Assembly (NCBI RefSeq): GCF_014863545.1
Contig: NZ_CP062260.1
Coordinates: 3,038,001-3,102,000, forward strand
Reading direction: 5' to 3'
From: Paenibacillus sp. JNUCC32
Lineage (GTDB): Bacteria > Bacillota > Bacilli > Paenibacillales > Paenibacillaceae
Length of the DNA: 64,000 bases
Shown here: positions 1-7,162 of the stretch, in pieces
How the letters are laid out: the number at the start of each line of letters is the position of its first letter
How positions within the stretch are numbered: the first letter of the stretch is position 1
Position numbers and translations under genes: made by a program
The notes under the pieces: model-generated
Told to the model about the DNA's origin: nothing
Seen by the model: the letters and a program-made list of their open reading frames with translations, nothing else
Databases searched by the model: none

Positions 1-446
1 ACCAAGGTGATATCCTTTTTCTTTTGGTACATGTGGTAGCCGAACGTCTTCCTAAGAGTATGGGTGCCGATATCCACGAGGCCAAACTCTTTGGCTGCTG
101 CCTTCATAATCTTATAGGCCATGTCCCTTTTAATCGGTTTATTCTTCCCGCCTTGCCTGGAGGGAAAGAGAACATCCTCCGGATTCATATTGGCGATGTA
201 CCTTTTTATCTCTCGCTTCAGTACCGGTGGAATCTTCATTATCTTTCGCTTCCCGGTCTTCATCTCTGTCATGACGAGATATTCGCCCATCACGTCTTTG
301 ACTTTAAACTTAAGCATGTCTTGGATACGCAAACCGGTATTAATGCCGAATACAAACAACATGTAATTCCGATGGGATTGTTGCATCAGGAAATCTTTAA
401 TCGCTTCAATCGTTTCTTGATCTCGTATCGGTTGAACAAAATTCAT
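1..446 (-). CDS. Short tyrosine recombinase, partial (runs off the left edge)
   Basis: Reading leftward from an ATG at 446, 148 codons stay open to the window edge. The product is the catalytic half of a tyrosine recombinase. It has the first catalytic Arg in NTGLR (residue 40), a Lys candidate in KTGK (residues 63-66) and the H-x-x-R box THTLRKTFGYH (His129, Arg132). The remaining His/Trp and the nucleophilic Tyr should lie just outside. A GAGGTG ribosome site precedes the start. There is no room for an N-terminal SAM-like DNA-binding domain, so this is the short, catalytic-domain-only type (about 190 aa) often seen between ArpU genes and terminase genes in Firmicutes prophages. It is not the element's main integrase, which lies at 10686-11840. 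Confidence 0.85.
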   Translation of the reverse strand, partial: MNFVQPIRDQETIEAIKDFLMQQSHRNYMLFVFGINTGLRIQDMLKFKVKDVMGEYLVMTEMKTGKRKIMKIPPVLKREIKRYIANMNPEDVLFPSRQGGKNKPIKRDMAYKIMKAAAKEFGLVDIGTHTLRKTFGYHMYQKKKDITL

Positions 447-722
447 ATCACCACCTCACAAATTCCCAAGCGTTTGGGAATATCTCTTTTAGATACTTTA
501 GAAAAGCCAACCCTTTCTTTTCATGGATCGCTTATCCTTATTAAGACAAACAAACATCTCTGGATCTATGTCCCCAATTACAACATGGTTTTTCAGTATC
601 GATTAATCCAACACTGTATGTAATTCGGAATCGCTCCTGTAACCAATTTTGGTTAGCTTACTTATTGCAGCAACATTTTCTACAAACTTTATAAGAATGA
701 GCTTCAGTTCCTTCAGCGGAAA
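447..722. other. Intergenic region between the short recombinase and the three-gene unit
   Basis: No convincing gene is visible on either strand. An inverted repeat TTCCCAA-gcgt-TTGGGAA (463-480) lies about 17 bp upstream of the recombinase start, and a second one, TAACCAA-TT-TTGGTTA, lies at 640-655. Either could be an operator or small hairpin. The rest is AT-rich and unremarkable. Confidence 0.5.
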
Positions 723-749
723 TAAAAAAAGTCGCCTTTAAAGGCGACT
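723..749 (-). terminator. Rho-independent terminator of the three-gene unit
   Basis: A perfect palindrome AGTCGCCTTTAAAGGCGACT (730-749) overlaps the nuclease stop codon. On the minus strand it is followed by a T-run. Confidence 0.85.
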
Positions 750-1455
750 AGTCAACGTCATCATCCGAATTTTCTAATAAAGCAGGGTGTTTTTCCTTAA
801 GGAATTTATCGAAGTTTGTTTGGATTCTTAGTGCTTTCATTTTTGCATCAATAATCTCCAATAAACTCTTACCTTGCTCTATCGCTTTGAAATCCTTGAT
901 ATTGATATCGATAATATGTGTTCGATCCTCTAGTTTCTCCCTGAGTAAGAAAAGCTTCCTCGTTAACCCAGAAGCTGAACTCCAATTACTCCCCGCAAGG
1001 CCATAGTAAGAAAAAAGAAGACCAATTTTAGATTGATTTGAGGCAAGAAGTGTAAAGAACTTTCCAACCCATGTTACACCAATTTTTTTATTATAGTTCT
1101 TACATTCTGAGAGAAACATTTCCCCAGGAAGTGTAATAAATTTCTTCAGGTCTCTTCCGATGTGATTTAGCTCAAGCAGCTGGTCGATTTCATTGGTGGT
1201 GTTCCTTATATTCTCATACACGTTAAATATACTTGATTTTTCGAGAAGAAATGTCACCAAATGTTCAAGGGCTTTCCCCTTTTCTCCTGTAGTTGCTTTA
1301 CCTGATCCTTCATGTAGCTTAATTAGCTTTTCAAGAAGTACTTTATATTCATGTTCGTCTTTTTCATCAAGCCTTGTGATTTCTCTAAACCTCGTCTTCT
1401 CATCAGCATACTGACTTAAGAAATATTCTTTAATTGAAAGCCCGACATCACCCAT
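748..1455 (-). CDS. PD-(D/E)XK-type nuclease, restriction-endonuclease-like (unit gene 3)
   Basis: A 235-aa protein. The order GKALEHLV (Glu64), NEIDQLLEL (Asp91) and LSECKNY (Glu117-x-Lys119) matches the alpha-helix Glu, beta-hairpin Asp and E-x-K of the PD-(D/E)XK nuclease fold, as in Mrr-like enzymes. The C-terminal half is basic with no clear second domain. The start is taken as ATG 1455, with AAGGTGA 6 bp upstream, rather than the adjacent TTG at 1458. It overlaps the previous gene by 8 bp, which implies translational coupling. Substrate and specificity cannot be read from sequence. Nuclease fold is fairly sure; a role in defence is inferred from the fold, the position in a prophage and the isolated transcription unit. 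Confidence 0.7.
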   Translation of the reverse strand: MGDVGLSIKEYFLSQYADEKTRFREITRLDEKDEHEYKVLLEKLIKLHEGSGKATTGEKGKALEHLVTFLLEKSSIFNVYENIRNTTNEIDQLLELNHIGRDLKKFITLPGEMFLSECKNYNKKIGVTWVGKFFTLLASNQSKIGLLFSYYGLAGSNWSSASGLTRKLFLLREKLEDRTHIIDINIKDFKAIEQGKSLLEIIDAKMKALRIQTNFDKFLKEKHPALLENSDDDVD

Positions 1456-1819
1456 CAATGATCACCTTGTAAATAACTATGCTGTCTTTAATTGGATCTA
1501 ACTCAGTTATACATTCTTCACATTCAACATATTGTGGCAGCTGGTTAATCGTTTCGTATCCGATCCCTGTAAATCTCCTACAATTTCTACAATATAACTC
1601 GTAATGCGGTTTTATTATCCCCAGGTCTTTTACAGTTTCTAGAATGCCATAAACTTCACTCATTGGGATATCAAGATGCCTAATAATTGCACCTGGGTAA
1701 ATATAATCCCCTTTTTTATACGACTTGATCATCGAGAGTAAGCTCTCTAGCTTGCTCGGCGTTAGCTTTTTCGATTTTTCTAAGCTCTTTCTGATTTTTA
1801 ATAATATACTCGGTGACAT
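1448..1819 (-). CDS. Small winged-helix-like protein with a C-terminal zinc ribbon (unit gene 2)
   Basis: A 123-aa protein not recognised as a named family. Residues about 20-75 look like a winged helix (TPSKLESLLSMIKSY ... MSEVYGILETVKDLGII). Residues 77-103 carry two CxxC pairs (YCRNC, VECEEC) typical of a zinc ribbon. The start at ATG 1819 has a GGAGAAG ribosome site and gives a 104-bp overlap with the upstream gene. A later ATG at 1732 would cut the overlap to 17 bp but lacks a good site. It is probably a nucleic-acid-binding partner of the nuclease encoded next. Confidence 0.6.
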   Translation of the reverse strand: MSPSILLKIRKSLEKSKKLTPSKLESLLSMIKSYKKGDYIYPGAIIRHLDIPMSEVYGILETVKDLGIIKPHYELYCRNCRRFTGIGYETINQLPQYVECEECITELDPIKDSIVIYKVIIDG

Positions 1820-2882
1820 AATCCATCTTCTCCATCTCAGAATGACGACCATAATACTGTAAAATTGTATAATCTTCATCTGTGACACCGAACTTGAACT
1901 TCACTTTAGTCTTGTCGCTTTTCCAAACCAAAGTAATCCATGGTAAGTCCGCGAGCGTTTCGGTTTCAGTAACGAAGGTTTCAAGCAACTTTTTTATTTC
2001 TGGGCTATTATCAAAGAGTTCTTTATTAGCACTCATCAATTCCTTCAATTCACCGAGTAAAGGAAGAACGTAATTTTCATTGATTCCATTCTCAAGAATA
2101 GCTTTTCCACCTTTTTGGAAACTCATTGATTGAGCATCTACTACTACTTCTGGTTGTTTATTTTTTCTGATGTATTCAATAACCGGAGGAAAATTAACTG
2201 GTTTAAAGGAACATTGAAGTTTTTTTGCAAACCAATCTAAAACAGAGCCGATTTGCGATTCATAAAATAATTCAGATGGTCTAAACATCGCGCTCGCACT
2301 ATCTAATCGGACTTCAAGGATATTCATGTGTTTAAAATAAATACCCAGCATTGGGTACTTAATTTGCTTTTTTTCTCCCGATCCAGGAACATGACCACTC
2401 AGAACTTTACTAAACTTAAACATAAAGACATTACCAATCACAAAAAGGGTTGGCTTGGCAACGCCTTGTAATATATTGGTAGAGAAATCGTGTTTGTAAC
2501 TAGGACTTACAAAGTCGTTGATTTCCCCTTTATCTAGCAAGTCATTAATTAGATCTTCCTTTATTTGATTAACATGAAAAAATGCAGCGTATTTATACGA
2601 TTTATAGAATTCGTTCCGCTCAATATGCTTTACTGCTTTCTGTTCACGGTCAATAGCCAATGAAAGTCGATCAATCGTGCTTTCTACCTCTGATAGATCA
2701 AGGATGTCTTCGGATCGGGGTGTCTTTCTTTTTCTTAAAAGCAAAACCTCTCCCTTCTCCATATTCTTTAGCAAGCCGTCTTGTATATACTTTGGATATC
2801 CTTCAGATATCGTCGATGTTAATAACTTTTTGTAAGAGGACTCAGAATCATTAACATTTTCTGCTTCAAATATATCCGTCAT
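1716..2882 (-). CDS. Unrecognised 388-aa protein (unit gene 1)
   Basis: First gene of the three-gene unit. I do not recognise the family. The sequence is hydrophilic with no signal peptide or membrane span, has alternating helix/strand-like segments, and ends in a charged helix (KNQKELRKIEKANAEQAREL). The segment TLFVIGNVFMFKFSKVL is a buried beta-strand-like stretch. ATG 2882 is preferred to an ATG 21 bp upstream because AGGTGG lies 5 bp before it. Codon use is AT-rich compared with the phage replication genes, which suggests separate acquisition. It could be the sensor or effector of a defence system, but this is inference from context only. Confidence 0.6.
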   Translation of the reverse strand: MTDIFEAENVNDSESSYKKLLTSTISEGYPKYIQDGLLKNMEKGEVLLLRKRKTPRSEDILDLSEVESTIDRLSLAIDREQKAVKHIERNEFYKSYKYAAFFHVNQIKEDLINDLLDKGEINDFVSPSYKHDFSTNILQGVAKPTLFVIGNVFMFKFSKVLSGHVPGSGEKKQIKYPMLGIYFKHMNILEVRLDSASAMFRPSELFYESQIGSVLDWFAKKLQCSFKPVNFPPVIEYIRKNKQPEVVVDAQSMSFQKGGKAILENGINENYVLPLLGELKELMSANKELFDNSPEIKKLLETFVTETETLADLPWITLVWKSDKTKVKFKFGVTDEDYTILQYYGRHSEMEKMDYVTEYIIKNQKELRKIEKANAEQARELTLDDQVV

Positions 2883-2935
2883 ATAGACCACCTGTTTTAT
2901 CATTTTGGGTAATTCTTCCTAAAATAATAACACAG

Positions 2936-2962
2936 ATTATAGAAATAGGAACCCTTTATCAA
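2936..2962 (-). promoter_or_regulatory. Promoter of the three-gene unit
   Basis: On the minus strand TTGATA (2957-2962) is followed after 15 bp by a perfect TATAAT (2936-2941), about 55 bp before the first start codon. The spacer is short. The -35 box overlaps the 3' end of the preceding small gene, so the unit can be transcribed independently of the phage late operon. Confidence 0.6.
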
Positions 2963-3129
2963 AAAGTTTTGGGGAGATAGAAAAAACAGTCACGTTTTTT
3001 AGTAGCTATACTATCCCTCTGGCATTCTTTTCGGATACAAGTTTGCTTAGTGCCGGTCCAGGCCCCCCACTCACAGCCTCTGCATTTCTCGGGCTGTTGG
3101 AACATTGATTCGTCTTGGTTCGGCTTCAT
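2959..3129 (-). CDS. Small cysteine-rich phage protein (56 aa)
   Basis: The ATG at 3129 is preceded by AAGGAG at 7 bp. The product has CRGCEW, then Cys in QTCIRKEC and a final Cys in RDCFFY, a spacing compatible with a single zinc site. An upstream extension of the frame to 3351 runs through the hairpin region and has no ribosome site, so it is rejected. Function unknown; such mini zinc proteins are common in phage late or early-late regions. Confidence 0.65.
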   Translation of the reverse strand: MKPNQDESMFQQPEKCRGCEWGAWTGTKQTCIRKECQRDSIATKKRDCFFYLPKTF

Positions 3130-3149
3130 ATGGAAGCTCCTTCGTATAT

Positions 3150-3393
3150 TATTAAGGCCTTGATAGGATTCGAACCTATCTAATCCTTGAAGGCCATGAA
3201 GAATCCGTACTTCTATCCCGCCCGGATGGAGCGGTTTCGGGGCATCGAACCCCACCTCACACCGAACCCCTGACGATGAACGTCTAAGGATGATTCGTTC
3301 CATCCCACAGCGCGGCCGAGTTCCTACCGCGATAACGGGCAGTAGGCACACCGGAGAGGTTGAACTCCTCTCTATGTGCCTACTGTATAGCTA
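3150..3393 (-). other. Hairpin-rich leader with three TTCRA-loop hairpins
   Basis: Downstream of the ArpU gene there is no convincing ORF, but three strong hairpins are visible on the minus strand. Hairpin 1 (3340-3385) has outer arms CAGTAGGCACA/TGTGCCTACTG and inner arms GAGAGG/CCTCTC closing a 7-nt AGTTCAA loop. Hairpin 2 (3239-3253) is GGGG-TTCGATG-CCCC. Hairpin 3 (3162-3180) is GATAGG-TTCGAAT-CCTATC inside an outer GGCCTT/AAGGCC stem (3156-3195). Loops 2 and 3 look like tRNA T-loops, but no complete cloverleaf can be built. It may be the 5' leader of the phage late transcript. Confidence 0.5.
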
Positions 3394-3448
3394 ATCAACC
3401 GCCACTTTGGCGTCAAACCGCCGTCATTACTGCGTCAGTTAACCGTCA
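3394..3448 (-). promoter_or_regulatory. Five tandem 11-bp repeats, candidate ArpU operator
   Basis: On the minus strand the hexamers TGACGG, TGACGC, TGACGG, TGACGC and TGGCGG start at 3448, 3437, 3426, 3415 and 3404, exactly 11 bp apart. This is one helical turn, so all lie on the same DNA face. The first two overlap the end of the ArpU gene, and a TATACA -10-like hexamer follows the last. ArpU/RinA-type regulators activate late promoters near their own gene, so this is a natural activator binding array. The repeat is seen; the binding protein is inferred. Confidence 0.6.
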
Positions 3449-3846
3449 CTTTTTCCGATGATTCCGCATAGCTTCAAATGTTCCGCAATCGTATCCACAC
3501 CGACCCCTATTCGGCGATCAATCGTTTTTTCACTGCGCCCATGCTCCGACCAGAAAGCATCTATCGTTCCAGAATATTTAACACCTTTGATGTACCTGTG
3601 TTCAAAAATCCTTTTTACTTCTTCATCTATAATCAGCCCAACAGCAACATTAATTTCATCTAATATCCGACCGCCTTCATTTAAAACTTTCTGCTGCTGG
3701 GGCGTTAAACTTTCTGGATCTCTCCGCCTCACATCATTAACCTGACGGGAAAACTTTGGATAGTTGGTCAATAGCTTTTTTACAGTTTTACGTTCGGCTT
3801 CTGTCACGCTCGGGTATATTTCCATTTGAATCACCGTTGCCCCCAT
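3439..3846 (-). CDS. ArpU-type phage late transcription regulator
   Basis: A 135-aa protein with the layout of ArpU/RinA-like phage regulators. It has an N-terminal YPSVTEAERKTVKKLL segment, a middle SLTPQQQKVL ... DEEVKRIFEHRYI helix pair resembling a sigma-like region, and a C-terminal helix-turn-helix around GRSEKTIDRRIGVGVDTIAEHL. ATG 3846 follows AAAGGAG at 6 bp. In prophages this protein switches on packaging and lysis genes. Here it is the last gene of the early/middle operon, and a phased repeat array lies at its 3' end, fitting control of the promoter just downstream. Confidence 0.75.
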   Translation of the reverse strand: MGATVIQMEIYPSVTEAERKTVKKLLTNYPKFSRQVNDVRRRDPESLTPQQQKVLNEGGRILDEINVAVGLIIDEEVKRIFEHRYIKGVKYSGTIDAFWSEHGRSEKTIDRRIGVGVDTIAEHLKLCGIIGKSDG

Positions 3847-3868
3847 ACTTGGCTCCTTTCTTTCATAT

Positions 3869-4069
3869 TCATGATTTGGCCTCTCCCAACGCATGTTGAG
3901 CAAACGTTTCAGCTTTGGACCATCGGATCTGGCCTTCGCTTCCTTTACGATCAATCGGTATATAACCCGCTGACAATATTCCTTCTTTGACTTCTATTTT
4001 CTCAAGCCGGCGCAACAAACCGTTTCGATATACGTATGTTCGACCAGTCTTTAATTTATCGATCCTCAT
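3869..4069 (-). CDS. Small phage protein of unknown function (66 aa)
   Basis: ATG 4069 has AAGGAGG 7 bp upstream. The protein is basic (MRIDKLKTGRTYVYRNGLLRRLEKIEV). No motif is recognised. It lies 1 bp after the preceding gene and 22 bp before the ArpU gene, inside the leftward phage operon. Confidence 0.6.
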   Translation of the reverse strand: MRIDKLKTGRTYVYRNGLLRRLEKIEVKEGILSAGYIPIDRKGSEGQIRWSKAETFAQHALGEAKS

Positions 4070-4070
4070 G

Positions 4071-4343
4071 CTATGCCTCCTTGATCTCATCCCGTTTAGA
4101 CACCCAGGCAAACCCGAACCCTTTACGTAGTGGGTCTTCAATTATGTAAGCCACCCCTTTTGGGACATACATGCCTGGTTCAATCCGCAATACTCCGAAT
4201 CTGGTTTCTATCGTCTGATTTTGAGAAATCGGAGCTGATGGACAAACCATCAGCTTCAAGTTCTCGATTTTGCTTCCTTTTTGAATCACCCGATGTAACG
4301 CATCATCGACCATTTGAGCTGCTTTCGGGATCAGCGTACTCAT
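4071..4343 (-). CDS. Phage hypothetical protein (90 aa)
   Basis: The start overlaps the stop of the DUF3102 gene (ATGA), a sign of translational coupling. The sequence has a beta-rich C-terminal half (RFGVLRIEPGMYVPKGVAYIIE is partly visible). No known family is recognised. Confidence 0.6.
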   Translation of the reverse strand: MSTLIPKAAQMVDDALHRVIQKGSKIENLKLMVCPSAPISQNQTIETRFGVLRIEPGMYVPKGVAYIIEDPLRKGFGFAWVSKRDEIKEA

Positions 4344-5254
4344 TTCGCTTTTTCTGACATTCGTCCAAGCAGGCCAGAAACTGCATTCAAAAATCTAGCA
4401 TGTTCATCAGGTGCTGTTGTTTTGATTTCATATAATGCACCGAGCAGATTATCAAAGTCCTTGACTACTGTTTCGAAAATAACAGCGAACTTTGCCATTG
4501 CCTTGTTTTCATTTCGCTTCACTTGTTCGCGCAGCTGGGCCAATTCTTTCTCTACATCTTCCGGTACCTTTTCGATAATTTCAGGCGCTGGGATATCAAT
4601 CGGTTTGGCCTTGAGTAGTTTTTCAAGCTCCTTGATTCTCTTCTGGTTGTCCACCAACTCAGACTCTTTTTCGTTGAGTTTCTTCTGAATCGCGTTAATT
4701 TGATCGACATCTCCAATTTTATGAGCTGCTTCCAGATCGGACTTGTAACGCTCGGCCAGTTCATAGTTCATGCCGTTCTGTTTCTGCATTTCGGCTAAGC
4801 TGCTTTCCACCTTCTCGCGTTCCATTCGTTCATACTCCGTCTGCTCATTAGCCTTTTTCAGCTGCTTCTCCAGCGCCTTTTTCTCTTTGATCAAGGTTTG
4901 AAGTTCTCTCGTTGAAAGATCCTCTACCTTGTTCTCTTCCGCGAAGGATTCCCGTTCCTCGGCTGGAATGGAGAGCAGCGCGACCGCCTGCGTGTAACTT
5001 AAATTAGCAAGCGTTTGGGAATTCTCATACTCTTCGGATACTCGCATGAAATTGTTGGCCGTTGACTGACTGTAGTTCACGTTGTCCTGGAGCCAGCCGC
5101 CCCATTCACCGTGCGCAACAAGTTCCTTTGCTTCTTTTAACTTTCTACCGATATCGATAGCGGATTGAAGGACATACTGCCTTGCTTGTTGGTCAATGGA
5201 TCTAATCTCAGCAGCGATAACTTCAGGTGAACGTAACATAATTTGCGTTGTCAT
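4340..5254 (-). CDS. DUF3102-type phage protein with long coiled coil
   Basis: A 304-aa protein. The N-terminus (about 1-115) matches the DUF3102 pattern: IGRKLKEAKELVAHGEWGGW followed by YSQSTANNFMRV, a helix-turn-helix-like module found in phage and plasmid proteins. Residues about 120-240 form a heptad-rich coiled coil with many Glu, Lys and Gln. The C-terminal 60 residues are helical. It overlaps the PcfJ gene by 4 bp (ATGA) and the next gene likewise. A DNA-binding or scaffolding role is likely but not proven. Confidence 0.75.
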   Translation of the reverse strand: MTTQIMLRSPEVIAAEIRSIDQQARQYVLQSAIDIGRKLKEAKELVAHGEWGGWLQDNVNYSQSTANNFMRVSEEYENSQTLANLSYTQAVALLSIPAEERESFAEENKVEDLSTRELQTLIKEKKALEKQLKKANEQTEYERMEREKVESSLAEMQKQNGMNYELAERYKSDLEAAHKIGDVDQINAIQKKLNEKESELVDNQKRIKELEKLLKAKPIDIPAPEIIEKVPEDVEKELAQLREQVKRNENKAMAKFAVIFETVVKDFDNLLGALYEIKTTAPDEHARFLNAVSGLLGRMSEKAK

Positions 5255-6801
5255 ACGGCAACCTCCTGGCGGCTATTTAGTTTGATTCTGGATTTTTTCT
5301 TTTTTGTAAGCTTCTCTTTAACGAATGCTTTAACGAAGGCGACAACTTCATGAGTCATATCGTTGTTCTTGAACCCCCTGCATTGGACAATCTTGCCCTT
5401 TTGAATCTCCAAGGTGTAAAACGGCTTGTCCGGTTCCTCTGCCTTTCGGATAAAGAAAATATCGCAGTACCCTGTCGCGTATCTTTCCGAATATCTGCCC
5501 ACACAATGTTTAAGCATTTTACCTTCGTCAAAGAGTTCAATCGTTGATTCTGCTGGTCGTAAAATGAGACCATACTTTTCAAATCGGAATGATTCAAGAA
5601 TCGAAACTCGTTTAGCGACTTTCTTGTTCAACGCTTCATCCGCTTTCATTTTGATCTGTTTCCTCAACTTGTCATGCGCTTCATGAAGATCGTTCGGGAA
5701 TAGATTTCTATCCTCCCTGATATCGATATTCAATTCCAGGCAATCTAAGCGGTAATCTCGCCAATCCGTGATAACATTCGCTGCACGCTTATAGTGATCA
5801 CCATGATTCCGTATCTGCTTTAACACGTATTTGTAAATTGCTTTCTCGGTAGTCAACCTGAGTAGCTCTTTAAGATAGTCCTGGTAGATCGGCATTTCAA
5901 GATCCGCCGCCAATATCGACTCTACCACCCCTAACCCCATGTCCTTTTTTCGATTTTTTTGATAAGTTCTCAGTGCCTGAGGGGATACTTCCAAACCTGA
6001 CTTGCGGATCTCGTTCAATTCCGCTTTGTTCAGCCTGAGTACATCGAATATCGTTTTCCCATTCCAATTGATTGCACCATATGTTTTATCTCTGTAGAGC
6101 TTGGCCCACACCATGGAGGAAAATCCGGATTTGGTCAGGTATTCGATGCAAGGATAACGTGCAGCTAAGTCGAAAAACTCGGTCATATCGCTGATGTATG
6201 CACCGTTGTCGTACTTGGTGTACTGCTCCCAAGTGCAGTATTGAAACGGCGTGCCCTGTACAGCTTGGCGAATGTTTTTCACGGACATATGCTTCTTCCA
6301 ACTTCCATACTTATATTCCCCATCAAATGCCGAACGTAGCTTTTTAGGCTGTTTCATTGAGTAGCTAAAATAGGTGCTGTTTCCCGATTGAAACAAGTAC
6401 ATATGACTGGAATTGTATTTGGTGATCACTTCTTTGAAGTCACCGCTATAATCCCGATAGACGCTAATCACCCTGGCCGTTATGGCTTGGTTGTCTTGCA
6501 CAGACTTTTCGTACCAGACCAGCACCGCAGTATCACACATGAATTTTCTGCCGATCCCCGCCGACCGGACGCCACACTTGGATTTACAGTTCAGACATAT
6601 AGCAAGTTCTACTTGCTTGTGACGCAATCTCTCCAATGGGCGATGTTGCTTTTTGCAATGTGTACAATAAGCAAACTGCACCTTTGCGACCGTTTTAATA
6701 AACAAGTACCGGCTTTCCTTAAAAACGTTGTCTGTCACATACCGTTCCAACTGAGCGCTGATCTTCTCCGGGAAATGGGCTTTGAATTCTTCATATTTCA
6801 T
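5251..6801 (-). CDS. PcfJ-domain protein
   Basis: A 516-aa protein. A four-cysteine zinc-binding segment (YCTHCKKQH ... ICLNCKSKC) lies near residues 45-80. The C-terminal third holds the PcfJ signature (ELFDEGKMLKHCVGRY, FYTLEIQKGKIVQCRG). The lysine-rich tail could bind nucleic acid. ATG 6801 has GAGGTG 6 bp upstream; two ATGs just before it would place that site too close. PcfJ-like genes occur on conjugative plasmids, ICEs and prophages, usually beside PcfK-like genes, as here (10-bp gap). The biochemical activity is unknown. Confidence 0.8.
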   Translation of the reverse strand: MKYEEFKAHFPEKISAQLERYVTDNVFKESRYLFIKTVAKVQFAYCTHCKKQHRPLERLRHKQVELAICLNCKSKCGVRSAGIGRKFMCDTAVLVWYEKSVQDNQAITARVISVYRDYSGDFKEVITKYNSSHMYLFQSGNSTYFSYSMKQPKKLRSAFDGEYKYGSWKKHMSVKNIRQAVQGTPFQYCTWEQYTKYDNGAYISDMTEFFDLAARYPCIEYLTKSGFSSMVWAKLYRDKTYGAINWNGKTIFDVLRLNKAELNEIRKSGLEVSPQALRTYQKNRKKDMGLGVVESILAADLEMPIYQDYLKELLRLTTEKAIYKYVLKQIRNHGDHYKRAANVITDWRDYRLDCLELNIDIREDRNLFPNDLHEAHDKLRKQIKMKADEALNKKVAKRVSILESFRFEKYGLILRPAESTIELFDEGKMLKHCVGRYSERYATGYCDIFFIRKAEEPDKPFYTLEIQKGKIVQCRGFKNNDMTHEVVAFVKAFVKEKLTKKKKSRIKLNSRQEVAV

Positions 6802-6811
6802 CGCCATCACC

Positions 6812-7156
6812 TCACATGAAGTCGTCAAGCTTCACATCGAATCGTGAAACTTCCGGCTCTGGTTGAATGGTTTGCACGGCTTGGACAGGTTGCCCGTCGA
6901 TCTCGAAGTATTTCAAGACAATTGCATAGCCTTCAGCATCTGTTAACATGGCCATGCCGTTTGATTGTTTCTTTTTTGCTTCGTTTTTCATAGCTTCCAA
7001 GCTCTTGGCAATGCTCTTGCCTTTATCCAGAATCTTCTCCGCGCATTCTGGATGGGCTTGTACATGTTGAATCAAAAAATTTCCGATTACCTGGATGTAT
7101 GGATTGCTCTGGCTGCCTGTGATCTCGTCTTGCAGTTTCTTCACTGCTTGTTCCAT
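6812..7156 (-). CDS. PcfK-like protein, AcrIIA9-related family
   Basis: A 114-aa protein. The pattern NPYIQVIGNFLIQHV ... EKILDKGKSIAKSLEAM ... NGMAMLTDAEGYAIVLKYFEI is that of the PcfK-like family, to which the Cas9 inhibitor AcrIIA9 belongs. It is small and helical, with an acidic C-terminus (VKLDDFM). It is directly upstream of pcfJ in the same operon. Membership is judged by memory of the family pattern. Whether it inhibits any CRISPR effector cannot be told, since many members are simply annotated as PcfK-like. Confidence 0.75.
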   Translation of the reverse strand: MEQAVKKLQDEITGSQSNPYIQVIGNFLIQHVQAHPECAEKILDKGKSIAKSLEAMKNEAKKKQSNGMAMLTDAEGYAIVLKYFEIDGQPVQAVQTIQPEPEVSRFDVKLDDFM

Positions 7157-7162
7157 CTCAGT

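Noticed and set aside
3150-3260. A complete tRNA gene on the minus strand (T-arm-like GGGG-TTCGATG-CCCC and a following CCA)
   Set aside because: The best acceptor pairing has only five of seven pairs, the molecule would be about 104 nt, and no D-arm or 7-nt anticodon loop can be formed.
2959-3351. A 130-aa protein reading through the hairpin region
   Set aside because: It has no ribosome site and composition changes sharply before the internal ATG at 3129, which has a strong AAGGAG site.
467-5021. Exact 14-bp repeat CAAGCGTTTGGGAA at 467-480 and 5008-5021 as an att-like or regulatory repeat
   Set aside because: Several 14-bp repeats are expected by chance in a window of this size, and the second copy is inside a coding region.
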